The notes beneath the pieces are model-generated. The model saw only the letters and a program-made list of their open reading frames with translations. It searched no databases and was not told the origin of the DNA. Source: an uncultured Clostridia bacterium (GTDB lineage: Bacteria > Bacillota > Clostridia > Oscillospirales > Ruminococcaceae). Taken from it: a DNA stretch of 36,441 nt. Position numbers and translations under genes: made by a program. The stretch spans positions 1-36,441 of the forward strand of contig CALXGR010000020.1 in assembly GCA_944387885.1 (NCBI GenBank). The letters are read 5' to 3'. How positions within the stretch are numbered: position 1 is the stretch's first letter; every line of letters starts with the position of its first letter. Positions 1-8,471 of the stretch are shown piece by piece.

Positions 1-161
1 GGTAAAACTGAGGCTGAAACACAGGAAGTGCTTGATTTACAGGCGTTTTTTCACGTCCGGTAAATCCTGCCGTGGCAGATAAAAAGTATTTTGGTCATCT
101 CAACTATATCCCTTCCAGAATCTATAAATCAGGGAGATTTCCTGATTATTGCTCTTTCATT

Positions 162-1382
162 CTACTCCATATCCGGCTTTTTTGCACCTTTAAAATGTAC
201 GGCGGCCCCTTTCCGCCTTAAAACCATCAACCCCAGCACCAGGACAACGGGGAAAACTACAGCAGCAAGAAGCCCGCTTTTCAAATTCCCCCCTGCCAGC
301 CCTGACACAAATCCCACAAGCATGGGGCCCATACTTCCTCCCAGATCTCCCGCCAGAGCCAGGAAGGCAAACATGGCAGTCCCTCCCTTTGGGCAGGCTT
401 TAGAAGAAAGGCTGATGGTTCCCGGCCACATTATCCCTACGAAAAAGCCGCACAGCGCACAGCCCGCCAGCCCCAAAATCGGAAATGCCGACAGGGTAGC
501 CAGCAGATAACAGCCTATGCACAGGATTCCGCACACCACCATATTTTTTGCAAGGTCCGCCTTCGAACTCATTTTGGCGTAAAGCACACGGGATATTCCC
601 ATGAACACTGCAAAAAGGCAGGGACCCGCAAGGTCTCCAATGGTTTTAGGAACGCCTATTGCCGCTTCCGCAAAGGCGGATGCCCACTGGGTCATTGAAT
701 TTTCAGCAGCACCGGAGCAGATCATCAAAAGGATCAACAGCCAGAACAGAGGCTGACCCAGCAGTTTTCCCATTTCCATACTGTCTTCCTTTTCAACCAA
801 CCGCTCTATAGGACAGGTAAGGAAGTTGAAAACATTGAAAAACGGGATAAGCGCCCACAGCAAGGTGAGGATCCGCCAGTTTTCCAGATGAAACAGGGCA
901 AAAAACAGAGTAGAGCCCAGAACCACCCCCACCATTCCCCAACAATAGAAAGAATGGAGGAGGCTCATACGGCCTGCCTTGTTTTCAAAAGGACAGGCTT
1001 CCACAATGGGGCTGACCAGGACTTCGATCAGGCCGCTGCTGACGGCATAAACCATCACCGAAATCAGGATTCCCAGAAAAGGGACCGGCAGAATATCCGG
1101 CAAAAAGGCCAGCATCACCAGCCCCACCGCCGATAAAATATGGGCTGCCACTACGCAGGCCCGGTATCCGATCCTGTCCACAAATTCCGTTGCGGCAAAA
1201 TCCACCGCCAGCTGGGTCATGAAAAACACGGTGGGTATAAGTGCGATTTTCCCCAGTGAAATGCCGTATGTTTTTTGGAAGGTCAAAAAAAGAAGGGGAG
1301 CAAAGTTTGCACAAATGGCCTGGGTCACATAGCCAAGATAGCAGGCCCGCAACGTCTTATGATAATTGGGTGAAACGGTCAT
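162..1382 (-). CDS. MFS transporter, substrate unknown
   Basis: A 406-residue, very hydrophobic protein with the length and alternating hydrophobic/charged pattern of a 12-helix major facilitator superfamily carrier. Basic loops such as LRRKG near the C-terminus fit a cytoplasmic end. It should sit in the inner membrane; nothing identifies the substrate. The ATG at 1382 has an AGAAAGGAA ribosome binding site about 9 nt upstream. An AraC-type regulator ends 117 bp upstream on the same strand, and the gap contains two TATAAT-like elements (1446-1451 and 1468-1473, minus strand), so that regulator probably controls this carrier. No good terminator follows, only a weak 7-bp hairpin at 127-147 without a U-tract. 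Family assignment is firm; function is open. Confidence 0.85.
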   Translation of the reverse strand: MTVSPNYHKTLRACYLGYVTQAICANFAPLLFLTFQKTYGISLGKIALIPTVFFMTQLAVDFAATEFVDRIGYRACVVAAHILSAVGLVMLAFLPDILPVPFLGILISVMVYAVSSGLIEVLVSPIVEACPFENKAGRMSLLHSFYCWGMVGVVLGSTLFFALFHLENWRILTLLWALIPFFNVFNFLTCPIERLVEKEDSMEMGKLLGQPLFWLLILLMICSGAAENSMTQWASAFAEAAIGVPKTIGDLAGPCLFAVFMGISRVLYAKMSSKADLAKNMVVCGILCIGCYLLATLSAFPILGLAGCALCGFFVGIMWPGTISLSSKACPKGGTAMFAFLALAGDLGGSMGPMLVGFVSGLAGGNLKSGLLAAVVFPVVLVLGLMVLRRKGAAVHFKGAKKPDME

Positions 1383-1499
1383 AACAATTTCCTTTCTGAT
1401 AAGCTGTTCAGATTCCAGCAGGATATCCGTTTCCTGCCGTATGGCATTATAACAGCAAAATCAGGGGATTATAAGAAACAATTCCGTCAAACAATAGCA

Positions 1500-2390
1500 C
1501 TATTTTCTCAAACCTCGAACCTGTCCCGGGGTACAGCCGTAGACTTTCCGAAACTGCCGTCCGAAATAGTTGGGGGAACGAAACCCACAGGAAAGACCTA
1601 TCTCCTGCACGGTCAGGGAAGTTTCCCGGAGCATTCTGTGGGCAATCTGGAGCCGGTATCGAATCAATACATTTACCGGGGAAGAATCCATATACTCATG
1701 GAAACTGCGTCCCGCCTCACTTTGACTGATGTTTGCCGCCCCGGCAATATCTGCTATGGTAATGGGTCGTTCGTAATGGGTATAAATATAGTCCAGCATT
1801 TTCTGTACACGGATTTGTGTACGGAGCTGTACCGGGGTTTCCTGGAACTTTGGAAGTGTTTCCAGGTGACAGAACAGTGATTCAAACAGACTGCTCAGGT
1901 CCCTCTGAACCGCCATTTCATAACAGCCCTTCCGCTGCTTCAGATTCGTAAAAATATCATCTATGAGCAGGCGAATCCGGTCACACCAGGGTTCTTGCCT
2001 GGGAAAAGCCACAAAAGGCAGGGACTGGCTGTCTGATATGGGGGAGATATATTTTTGATAAATCACACTGTTTTCCGGAGCTATGAGAGAACCGGGAAAC
2101 ACAATGATGGGCAGCGGGTCGGGAAGGTCGCCGGAAACCTGCCGCACACTGTGAAGCAGATTTCTATTGACCAGCAAGCTGTCCCCTGCCTCCAGCAGGA
2201 TATGCTGCTGTCCCACCTGGTACTCCAATGTTCCCATTTCTGCTCTGGCAATTTCGAAATCCGGATGCCAGTGGAGGGGTCCCTCCCGCCCCGGAAGTTC
2301 CGAAAGCTCATTTTCAAAAAAGGAAATGGGGAACAGATTTTCTTCATGGGTGATCTGTTCCCGCATATACCGGTCTACAATAACAGCCAT
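1500..2390 (-). CDS. AraC-family transcriptional regulator with cupin sensor domain
   Basis: A 296-residue regulator. The N-terminal half has a cupin-like ligand pocket (HWHPDFEI, about residues 39-46, followed by the EAGDSLLVNRNLLHSV strand pattern). The last 100 residues hold two helix-turn-helix motifs, including ITIADIAGAANISQSEAGR and LTVQEIGLSCGFRSPNYFGR, the classic AraC signature. I chose the ATG at 2390 because AGAGAGG lies 6-7 nt upstream; the reading frame stays open to 2579, but a start there would overlap the TraX gene and lacks a good ribosome binding site. It probably senses a small molecule and acts on the MFS gene 117 bp downstream. The gap to the upstream gene (2391-2538) contains a minus-strand TATACT element at 2445-2450 inside the near-palindrome GTATACTGTATAC, a possible autoregulatory site. 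Confidence 0.88.
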   Translation of the reverse strand: MAVIVDRYMREQITHEENLFPISFFENELSELPGREGPLHWHPDFEIARAEMGTLEYQVGQQHILLEAGDSLLVNRNLLHSVRQVSGDLPDPLPIIVFPGSLIAPENSVIYQKYISPISDSQSLPFVAFPRQEPWCDRIRLLIDDIFTNLKQRKGCYEMAVQRDLSSLFESLFCHLETLPKFQETPVQLRTQIRVQKMLDYIYTHYERPITIADIAGAANISQSEAGRSFHEYMDSSPVNVLIRYRLQIAHRMLRETSLTVQEIGLSCGFRSPNYFGRQFRKVYGCTPGQVRGLRK

Positions 2391-2538
2391 GTAAATCCTC
2401 TCTCTTTCAGGAAAACGGTTCCATAATGTTTTGAAATCGTATACAGTATACCAGGTAACCCGTGCTTTTACCATATGGCGCCGCCCCTTTATGAACCTCG
2501 AACGCCTTTGATTAAAACATTTCCAGTCCGGTTTACTC

Positions 2539-3360
2539 TCAGCCAAAAAGCAGGGTGGAGATAATATACAGCACCCCAATATGGAGAGGATAGAAAATGT
2601 AGAAGAAGTTCTTCATTCCCCTTCCCCCCTCTCCGTTATAGAGGGCAATGGGGATGGCCGCAAAGCACATCATCCACTGGATGGTATCCCCCATAAGGTA
2701 TACCACACCGGACAAAGCCAGCAGAAGCGCAATTTGGACCGCCCGGTGGTTTCGGAAAATATAGAAGCCCACTCCCAGAGCGGCCATTGCCACACCCCCT
2801 TCCACCACCAACAGGTTGGGGACCATCATTGCCGCCGTGATACAAGTCCGCAGCAGCGGAAGGGGAATATTTTCGTTTGCGGAAAGTCCTGCCACAAGGA
2901 AGAGGGGGATGGTGCCCAGAACCGGAAGGATCCCGTAAAACAGTCCTTTTGCCACCTGACCGGGTTTTCTGTTTTTGATGCCCTCCACCAGGGTATCCCA
3001 GACCAGCATATAGACAGCCGCAATGAAAAATGTGCTGAATGCGTTGTTCATCAAAACAACATTGTCGTTGGGCAGCACCCCTTGCAGGGCAACGGTAAAG
3101 AGGGTCATTCCCCAGCTTCCCAGCAGAAGGCGCCAGAGATATTTCTTTTTGCTGCGGGTATAATGAAAGCTCTCCGCAGAGGCAAACAGGAAAATGGGAA
3201 ACGCCAGTCTCCCCGCCATGGTAAGCCAGAGGGGGGCGCCCACATGAACAAACATTTGATGGATATGGTCCAGAAACATCAAAAGGACCGCCAGCAGTTT
3301 CAGGGTAGTGGCATTGAGAATCTTCCACTTACAGATACCGTATTGTACTTTGGCTTCCAT
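2539..3360 (-). CDS. TraX-family integral membrane protein
   Basis: A 273-residue multi-spanning membrane protein. The opening LNATTLKLLAVLLMFLDHIH (about residues 15-34) is the TraX family hallmark, followed by further hydrophobic segments and the FYPLHIGVLYII element near the C-terminus that this family shares with membrane acyltransferases. In conjugative plasmids TraX acetylates pilin. Chromosomal Firmicutes copies have no assigned role, and no pilin or conjugation gene is nearby. It starts 2 bp after the stop of the membrane-anchored HTH gene, so the two are almost certainly co-transcribed and translationally coupled. Confidence 0.85.
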   Translation of the reverse strand: MEAKVQYGICKWKILNATTLKLLAVLLMFLDHIHQMFVHVGAPLWLTMAGRLAFPIFLFASAESFHYTRSKKKYLWRLLLGSWGMTLFTVALQGVLPNDNVVLMNNAFSTFFIAAVYMLVWDTLVEGIKNRKPGQVAKGLFYGILPVLGTIPLFLVAGLSANENIPLPLLRTCITAAMMVPNLLVVEGGVAMAALGVGFYIFRNHRAVQIALLLALSGVVYLMGDTIQWMMCFAAIPIALYNGEGGRGMKNFFYIFYPLHIGVLYIISTLLFG

Positions 3361-3362
3361 CC

Positions 3363-3773
3363 TCAGTTTTCCTCCTCTGTATGTTCATCCGGCTTTTCAG
3401 AATCGAAGTCCGCACTGACGCTCCGCAGCAGTTCTTCCGCAGAGATTCCATACAGCTTTGCAATGGCGATCAGGTTGGAGGTGCTGGGGTCGGTGGTTCC
3501 GTTTTCCCACTTGGAGACCGCCTGACGGCTGACCCCCAATGTTTCGGAAACAAACTCCTGGGTCATTTTGCACCGGATCCGGTTTTCCCTGAGCAGTTCT
3601 CCCAGGCTCTTTTTTACCACCTGTTTTTTCTGGCGGGTCTCCTTGGAGTTGATATACTTTCGCAGGGCCTTGATGACCAGATAAACAATATAGAAGAACA
3701 AGGCTGCCATAGCCAGCATGAAAATACCGTAAAGTATTGCTGCCAGTCTGATTAAAATAAGGGTTGTGTCCAT
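3363..3773 (-). CDS. membrane-anchored XRE-type helix-turn-helix protein
   Basis: A 136-residue protein with an unusual order: an N-terminal hydrophobic helix (about residues 5-35), a basic linker (about 38-55), then an XRE/Cro-type DNA-binding domain (about 57-112) carrying MTQEFVSETLGVSRQAVSKW and the SNLIAIAKLYGIS helix, and an acidic tail ending in EEEN. The basic linker next to the membrane helix places the DNA-binding domain in the cytoplasm. It is the first gene of a two-gene operon with the TraX-family gene. The start at 3773 has AAAGGAG 7-9 nt upstream. It probably regulates its own operon or reports a membrane signal; this is inference. Confidence 0.82.
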   Translation of the reverse strand: MDTTLILIRLAAILYGIFMLAMAALFFYIVYLVIKALRKYINSKETRQKKQVVKKSLGELLRENRIRCKMTQEFVSETLGVSRQAVSKWENGTTDPSTSNLIAIAKLYGISAEELLRSVSADFDSEKPDEHTEEEN

Positions 3774-3882
3774 AGTTCTTTTCTCCTTTCGCCCTCCATT
3801 TTACAGAAATTGAGTGGTTACTTCCACCAACCAGAGCGCAACTTTAGGGTGAATTCCCGGTTTCGGCCTGAAATCAGGGCAG

Positions 3883-3923
3883 AAAAAGGCCGGGTGAATG
3901 GGCCATTCCATTCATCCGGCCTT
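3883..3923 (-). terminator. Rho-independent terminator of the cyclophilin operon
   Basis: Reading the minus strand, a 16-bp stem (one A-C mismatch, arms 3886-3901 and 3908-3923) with a 6-nt loop is followed by a run of five T. It lies 7 nt after the cyclophilin stop codon. Confidence 0.9.
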
Positions 3924-3929
3924 GGGAAA

Positions 3930-4400
3930 TCAGACGATCTCCACCTTTTTCATGACCATGGGAGTGCGGGGCTTGTCGTTCCAGTCGGTGGGAGTAGTGG
4001 CAATCTCGTCCACCACGTCCATGCCCTCTACCACCTTACCAAAGGCGGCATACTGGCCGTCCAGGTGAGGGGCATCCTGGTGCATAATAAAGAACTGGCT
4101 TCCGGCGGAGTCAGGCATCATGCTCCGGGCCATGCTGATGACACCACGGGTGTGCTTCAGGTCATTGGGCACACCGTTGGAGGAGAACTCGCCCTTGATC
4201 TGCCAGCCGGGGCCGCCCATGCCGTTGCCGTTGGGGCAGCCGCCCTGAATCATGAATCCCTCAATGACCCGGTGGAAAATCAGGCCGTCATAGAAGCCTT
4301 CCTTCACCAGCTTCTCAAAGTTCTCGCAGGTGATGGGAGCCTTTTCGGGGTAGAGCTCCAGCAGAATGGTCTTGCCGTTTTCCATTGTAATTTTAACCAT
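3930..4400 (-). CDS. cyclophilin-type peptidyl-prolyl cis-trans isomerase
   Basis: A 156-residue single-domain cyclophilin that catalyses cis-trans isomerisation of X-Pro bonds. The active-site core FHRVIEGFMIQGG (catalytic Arg44), GSQFFI and the LDGQYAAFGKV strand are all present; the Trp of human cyclophilin A is Tyr here, as in many bacterial forms. There is no signal peptide, so it is cytoplasmic. It is the last gene of the run from 8203, 14 bp after cysK, and is followed directly by a strong terminator. Confidence 0.95.
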   Translation of the reverse strand: MVKITMENGKTILLELYPEKAPITCENFEKLVKEGFYDGLIFHRVIEGFMIQGGCPNGNGMGGPGWQIKGEFSSNGVPNDLKHTRGVISMARSMMPDSAGSQFFIMHQDAPHLDGQYAAFGKVVEGMDVVDEIATTPTDWNDKPRTPMVMKKVEIV

Positions 4401-4414
4401 AGTTTTACGCTCCT

Positions 4415-5344
4415 TTATTTTTCTTCAAACAGTGCTGTGGACAGATACCGGTCACCCGTATCGGGGAGGAGAGCCACAATCACTTTTCCTGCATATTGGG
4501 GCTGTGCGGCCAGCTGGGCGGCGGCCCAGACGGCGCAGCCGGAGGAGATGCCCACATTTACCCCTTCCAGGGTACGCAGCTCCCGGGCAGTGTCCAGGGC
4601 GTCCTTGTCTGCCACATCAATGACCTGGTTATACAGCTTGGTATCCAGGACCTGGGGCAGGAAGTTGGGGCCGATTCCCTGGATTCCGTGGGGACCTGCC
4701 TTTCCGGTGGTCAGGAGAGGGCTGGTGGCGGGCTGTGCAGCCACCAGTTCCACCCGGGGATTCTGGCTCCGGAGATACCGGCCCACACCGGTGAGGGTGC
4801 CGCCGGTGCCTACGCCGGCTACAAACACATCCACCTTGCCCTGGGTATCGGCCCAGATCTCGGGGCCGGTCCCGGTCTGATGGGCCCGGGGGTTGGCTGG
4901 GTTGTCAAACTGTCCGGTAATAATGCTGCCGGGAATCTGCCGGTGCAGTTCCTCAGCCTTGTCCACGGCTCCCTGCATTCCCTGAGAGCCAGGGGTGAGG
5001 ACCAGCTGGGCGCCGAACCCGGCCAGCAGCTTCCGCCGCTCCACGCTCATGGTCTCGGGCATGGTGAGGATCACTTTATATCCCTTGGCGGCGGCTACCA
5101 TGGCCAGACCGATACCGGTATTGCCGCTGGTGGGTTCAATGATAGTCCCGCCGGGAGCCAGCCGTCCGGATGCTTCCGCATCCTGAATCATGGCCAGAGC
5201 AATACGGTCCTTGGCGGAAGAGCCGGGATTGAAGCATTCCAGCTTGGCCAGCAACTTTGCGGAAAGGCCGTGGGCCTGTTCGTAACGGGTCAGCTCCAGA
5301 AGGGGCGTTTTCCCGATAAGCTGTGTAATATTGGTATAAATCAT
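4415..5344 (-). CDS. cysK: cysteine synthase (O-acetylserine sulfhydrylase)
   Basis: A 309-residue PLP enzyme that makes cysteine from O-acetylserine and sulfide. It carries the PLP lysine in PGSSAKDR (Lys45), the substrate loop TSGNTG (72-77), the phosphate-binding GVGTGGT (177-183), GIQGIG (220-225) and the GISSG motif (265-269) that contacts the pyridine nitrogen. Length and motifs match CysK. There is no CBS-domain extension, which argues against cystathionine beta-synthase. An AAAGGAG site precedes the ATG at 5344. It lies 30 bp downstream of the phospholipase C-like gene and 14 bp upstream of the cyclophilin gene. No serine acetyltransferase is in the window. Confidence 0.95.
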   Translation of the reverse strand: MIYTNITQLIGKTPLLELTRYEQAHGLSAKLLAKLECFNPGSSAKDRIALAMIQDAEASGRLAPGGTIIEPTSGNTGIGLAMVAAAKGYKVILTMPETMSVERRKLLAGFGAQLVLTPGSQGMQGAVDKAEELHRQIPGSIITGQFDNPANPRAHQTGTGPEIWADTQGKVDVFVAGVGTGGTLTGVGRYLRSQNPRVELVAAQPATSPLLTTGKAGPHGIQGIGPNFLPQVLDTKLYNQVIDVADKDALDTARELRTLEGVNVGISSGCAVWAAAQLAAQPQYAGKVIVALLPDTGDRYLSTALFEEK

Positions 5345-5374
5345 AGTTTTGTAACTCCTTTGTTTTTTCCCCTA

Positions 5375-6268
5375 TTATTCCACCGGCAGCCCGGTTTCAT
5401 AACTTTTGCTGCCCACTACACGGGTCAGCTGTTCCCAGGTCAGTTCCCCTTCCTTCCAGAGGTAGGCAGCCCGGACCAGAAGGGCACACCGATCCACCGA
5501 CTGGGCCAGCAGATCAAACACATCACCCTGACACATTTCCTGGGTATAGGGATTTTCCCACCGGGAGGGCAGCCGGGGATAGCTGGTCAGTCCGTCCAGG
5601 GGGGCGGGGGTCACATGGGCAAAGATGATTCCTTTTCCTACAAACCGCTCTGCCACCCAGAACAGCCCCTTCATAATGGGACCGGGGTTGCTGAGCAGGG
5701 TCCGGATGCTCCGCATATGGATAAAGCTGCGGCGGATGACTTCCAGAGGATAGGTGCGTCCGTACACTTCCCGGATACATTCCTGGAGCAGCCCGGCGAT
5801 CTGGAGCTGCTGACCCATGGAAACAGCGGGAGTGGATGCGGGTGCGGGGATTCCCCCGGGGCCGTAATCCAGGGCGTAGAGATGGGAATCCAGGCCGATC
5901 TCAAACAGTCCGTGGCCGGAGGGGCGGTAATAGGGCTGGCCCGGCTTCTGGATGGCTGCCACATAGGGATGGACCAGAGCATCTACCCCGTAGTGACAGA
6001 GAAAGCCCAGGGTGTAGTCCCATTGGACCCGGGTGGAAGCATGGCGGAGCATACACTGAAGGAACTCCCCCGTCTTTTCCCGGTGCATTCTTTCTCCCAT
6101 CTCGAAGAGATTCCAGGTCCGGCGCCGGCTGGGCAACCAGGCCTGATAAAAGAAGAAGGGGTCGGGACCGTTGGCGCCCAGGGCAAAGGCCCGCTGACTG
6201 GTCAGGGGCACCTGGGCCACATTTACGGCCTTGGCGGCCATCTTCACATGGGTATATCCTTCAGGCAT
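5375..6268 (-). CDS. zinc-dependent phospholipase C family protein
   Basis: A 297-residue protein of the bacterial zinc phospholipase C fold. Candidate metal ligands are His7, Asp36 (GANGPDPFFF), His62, His92, Asp96 and His100 (CHYGVDALVHP), His119 and Glu123 (HGLFEIGLDSHL), in the order expected of the family. Unlike secreted clostridial alpha-toxin there is no signal peptide and no C-terminal lipid-binding domain, so this is the intracellular family common in gut Clostridia, whose substrate is unknown. It sits 39 bp after the UMF1-type transporter and 30 bp before cysK in an apparent operon. Confidence 0.8.
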   Translation of the reverse strand: MPEGYTHVKMAAKAVNVAQVPLTSQRAFALGANGPDPFFFYQAWLPSRRRTWNLFEMGERMHREKTGEFLQCMLRHASTRVQWDYTLGFLCHYGVDALVHPYVAAIQKPGQPYYRPSGHGLFEIGLDSHLYALDYGPGGIPAPASTPAVSMGQQLQIAGLLQECIREVYGRTYPLEVIRRSFIHMRSIRTLLSNPGPIMKGLFWVAERFVGKGIIFAHVTPAPLDGLTSYPRLPSRWENPYTQEMCQGDVFDLLAQSVDRCALLVRAAYLWKEGELTWEQLTRVVGSKSYETGLPVE

Positions 6269-6307
6269 AGCTTCAACTTCCTTTCTGTAGTTGGATTTTT
6301 GAGGGAA

Positions 6308-7663
6308 TCAGGTTTTGTCCATATATCGGGGCATAACGAAGAAATAGATTCCTCCGCCGATAAGCATAATGATGATGAGGCTGACCACTCCGTAGGGGGC
6401 GGCAGCGGCGTTGATGGCCTCCACCTGAGCCTGGGTGGCGGTGGCGGCGGTAAGGCCCTGGTCGGCCAGCATCCGGCTTGCGGCCTGGCTGCTGATGATC
6501 CCCACCAGGGTGGGTCCCATAATGGAACTCATTTTCCCGAAGATGTCAAAGAATCCGTAGAACTCGCCCACCCGGTCCTTGTCCGGGATGAGCTTGCCAT
6601 ACATACTCCGGCTGAGAGCCTGGATTCCTCCCTGACAGGTGGCGCAGAGGAAAGCCAGCACCCAGAACTGCCATACCTCTCTCAGGAAAAATGCATAGAT
6701 GATGATGGCGCTGTACACTACAATTCCTACTCCGATCATAAACCGGGCGCCGAACCGGTCGCTGAGTTTGATATAGAGCAGGCAGAAGGGCAGTCCCAGC
6801 ACCTGGACCAGCAGGAGGGCCAGAAGCATATCGCTGCTTTCCAGCCCCAGCATGGTGCCATAGCTGGTGGAAAGGCTGATGATGGTGTGGACACCGTCAA
6901 TGTAGAAGAAGAAGGCCAGGGTAAAGAAGAAGAGGGGCTTGATGGTGACGATCTCCCGGGCAGTGGCGGCCACTCCCCTGAGGGTTTTTCCAATGTCACC
7001 CTTATGGTAGTCCTGGCCGCTGGTCTGGCGGCAGTTTTTCAGCAGCGGGATGCTGAACACGGCCCACCACACGGCAGTAAGGGCAAAGATGAAGGCCAGG
7101 CAGACCAGCATATCGATTCCCACTGCGTTCATCACCAGGAAGATGACCAGGGGGATGGTGGAGCCGCCGATATACCCCAGGCCGTAGCCCATGGTGGAGA
7201 CCCGGTCCATCCGGTCAGGGGTGGTGATGTCGTTGAGGAAGGCGTCATAGTAGACGCAGCTGGCATTGAATCCCACCACGCTGGTAATGTAGAGGACCAG
7301 CACCATTCCTGCCACCCGGCCGGCTGCCTGGGTGGAGGCGGTGAAATCCATAAGAGGGGTAGCGGCCAGGATAAGGCAGCTGAGAGCCCCGATTCCCATG
7401 AAAAGTGCGAAAAGTTTTTTCCGCATTCCCCGCAGGTCGCCCAGTCCTCCCAGGAAGGGAGCCGCAATGGCTACAATGGCCATGGCGATACTGGTAGCAT
7501 ATCCCCAGGTAGAGATACTGGACACGCTGTTCACCGTGTATTCTGCCACTGTGTTATAGAATATGGGCAGGATGGTGGCAATAATGACAGAGTGAGCGCT
7601 GTTGGCCCAGTCGTACATCATCCAGGACAGCTCCTGGCGGGTGAATCCTTTCAGGAATTTCAT
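6308..7663 (-). CDS. UMF1/Atg22-like MFS transporter
   Basis: A 451-residue, roughly 12-helix carrier. The N-terminal MYDWANSAHSVIIATILPIFY is the signature of the UMF1 branch of the MFS, related to the yeast vacuolar amino-acid effluxer Atg22. FYGFFDIFGKMSSIMGP near residues 375-391 is also typical. By family it is an efflux or amino-acid carrier; the substrate cannot be read from sequence. AGGAGG lies about 7 nt before the ATG. It follows the small-multidrug-export gene by 18 bp. Pairing with cysK might suggest amino-acid or sulfur-compound efflux, but that is speculation. Confidence 0.85.
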   Translation of the reverse strand: MKFLKGFTRQELSWMMYDWANSAHSVIIATILPIFYNTVAEYTVNSVSSISTWGYATSIAMAIVAIAAPFLGGLGDLRGMRKKLFALFMGIGALSCLILAATPLMDFTASTQAAGRVAGMVLVLYITSVVGFNASCVYYDAFLNDITTPDRMDRVSTMGYGLGYIGGSTIPLVIFLVMNAVGIDMLVCLAFIFALTAVWWAVFSIPLLKNCRQTSGQDYHKGDIGKTLRGVAATAREIVTIKPLFFFTLAFFFYIDGVHTIISLSTSYGTMLGLESSDMLLALLLVQVLGLPFCLLYIKLSDRFGARFMIGVGIVVYSAIIIYAFFLREVWQFWVLAFLCATCQGGIQALSRSMYGKLIPDKDRVGEFYGFFDIFGKMSSIMGPTLVGIISSQAASRMLADQGLTAATATQAQVEAINAAAAPYGVVSLIIIMLIGGGIYFFVMPRYMDKT

Positions 7664-7681
7664 ATTCTTCCTCCTGATCTT

Positions 7682-8203
7682 TTACAGAACAGCCTGAAGT
7701 GCTCCGAACAATCCTGCGCTGACAAGGCCCATAATGATACCGGCCAGCAGAACGCCCAGCATGCAGGCGATGACGCTTTCTTTGAAATCCATATCCAGCA
7801 GGCTGGCGGCCAGGATTCCGGTCCAGGCGCCGGTGCCGGGCAGGGGGATCCCCACAAAGAGGGCCAGAGCCACAAACAGACCCTTACCTCCGCCGGCAGC
7901 AGCCTTCAGCTTTTCGCCGCCCTTATGGCCCTTCTCCAGGAAGAACTTGAAGAAGCCGCTTCCACGGGGGAGCTTTGCCCCCCATTCCAGCACCCGGCGG
8001 GCGAAGAAAAAGATGATGGGCACCGGGACCATGTTGGCCAGCACACAGATGATATAGGTGGGCAGAATGGGCAGACCAATGCCGATTCCCACCGGAATGG
8101 CTCCTCTCAGTTCAATAAGCGGGACCATGCTGATAAGGGAAACCCCCAGGTATTTCTGCCAGAGAGCCAGCCCTGCAAAAAAGGCAATCAGTTTATCTGT
8201 CAT
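7682..8203 (-). CDS. small multi-drug export family membrane protein
   Basis: A 173-residue membrane protein with about four to five hydrophobic segments. The stretch SLISMVPLIELRGAIPVGIG and the later PLPGTGAWTG loop are characteristic of the putative small multi-drug export family (DUF/PF06695-type). The family name comes from weak evidence and true substrates are unknown. I chose the ATG at 8203 because AAAGGAG lies 6 nt upstream; the open frame to 8278 has no ribosome binding site. It is the first gene of the five-gene run and is divergent from proC. Confidence 0.82.
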   Translation of the reverse strand: MTDKLIAFFAGLALWQKYLGVSLISMVPLIELRGAIPVGIGIGLPILPTYIICVLANMVPVPIIFFFARRVLEWGAKLPRGSGFFKFFLEKGHKGGEKLKAAAGGGKGLFVALALFVGIPLPGTGAWTGILAASLLDMDFKESVIACMLGVLLAGIIMGLVSAGLFGALQAVL

Positions 8204-8240
8204 ACTATTCTCCTTTGATAATACTACCGGGCAAAAGCGC

Positions 8241-8304
8241 AAAGCCCTTCCTCCCCAGCATATATGCCATTGTATCACAATTTATCAGGCGCAGGAAGGG
8301 CTTT
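8241..8304. repeat. 12-bp perfect inverted repeat flanking a putative promoter
   Basis: AAAGCCCTTCCT (8241-8252) and AGGAAGGGCTTT (8293-8304) are perfect complements 40 nt apart. The space between holds a minus-strand TACAAT element (8269-8274) that could be the -10 of the downstream minus operon. On the plus strand the right arm runs into TTTTTT, so it also resembles a terminator, although no plus-strand gene lies upstream. Confidence 0.55.
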
Positions 8305-8320
8305 TTTCAAACTTTTTACA

Positions 8321-8349
8321 TTGGCAAAGCTTTCCTGCCATGATATAAT
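8321..8349 (+). promoter_or_regulatory. proC promoter
   Basis: TTGGCA, 17-nt spacer, TATAAT: a near-consensus sigma-A promoter. The resulting leader is about 115 nt and contains a 10-bp hairpin at 8426-8450, immediately before the ribosome binding site. Confidence 0.75.
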
Positions 8350-8471
8350 AGCCACAAAATGGCTGCCATACCATCTATATTTTGACTGTCCTTTTTTCCC
8401 TGCAAGGCGGCGGGAAAAGGGGCAGATACTCCGGGCAGGCCCGGCAGTATTTAAAAAGGAGGAGTTTTCAA

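Noticed and set aside
1..63. Open plus-strand frames at the left edge (one ends at 63, another just after 80)
   Set aside because: Too short to judge; no motif is recognisable and both frames look plausible, so neither can be called the tail of a gene.
127..147. Hairpin AATCAGG/CCTGATT downstream of the MFS gene
   Set aside because: Only 7 bp, AT-rich and without a T-tract on the minus strand; too weak to call a terminator.
4496..8218. Very long plus-strand open frame (1240 codons) opposite the cysK to small-export-protein genes
   Set aside because: It is the antisense shadow of five well-supported minus-strand genes and has low-complexity, Gly/His/Gln-rich content.
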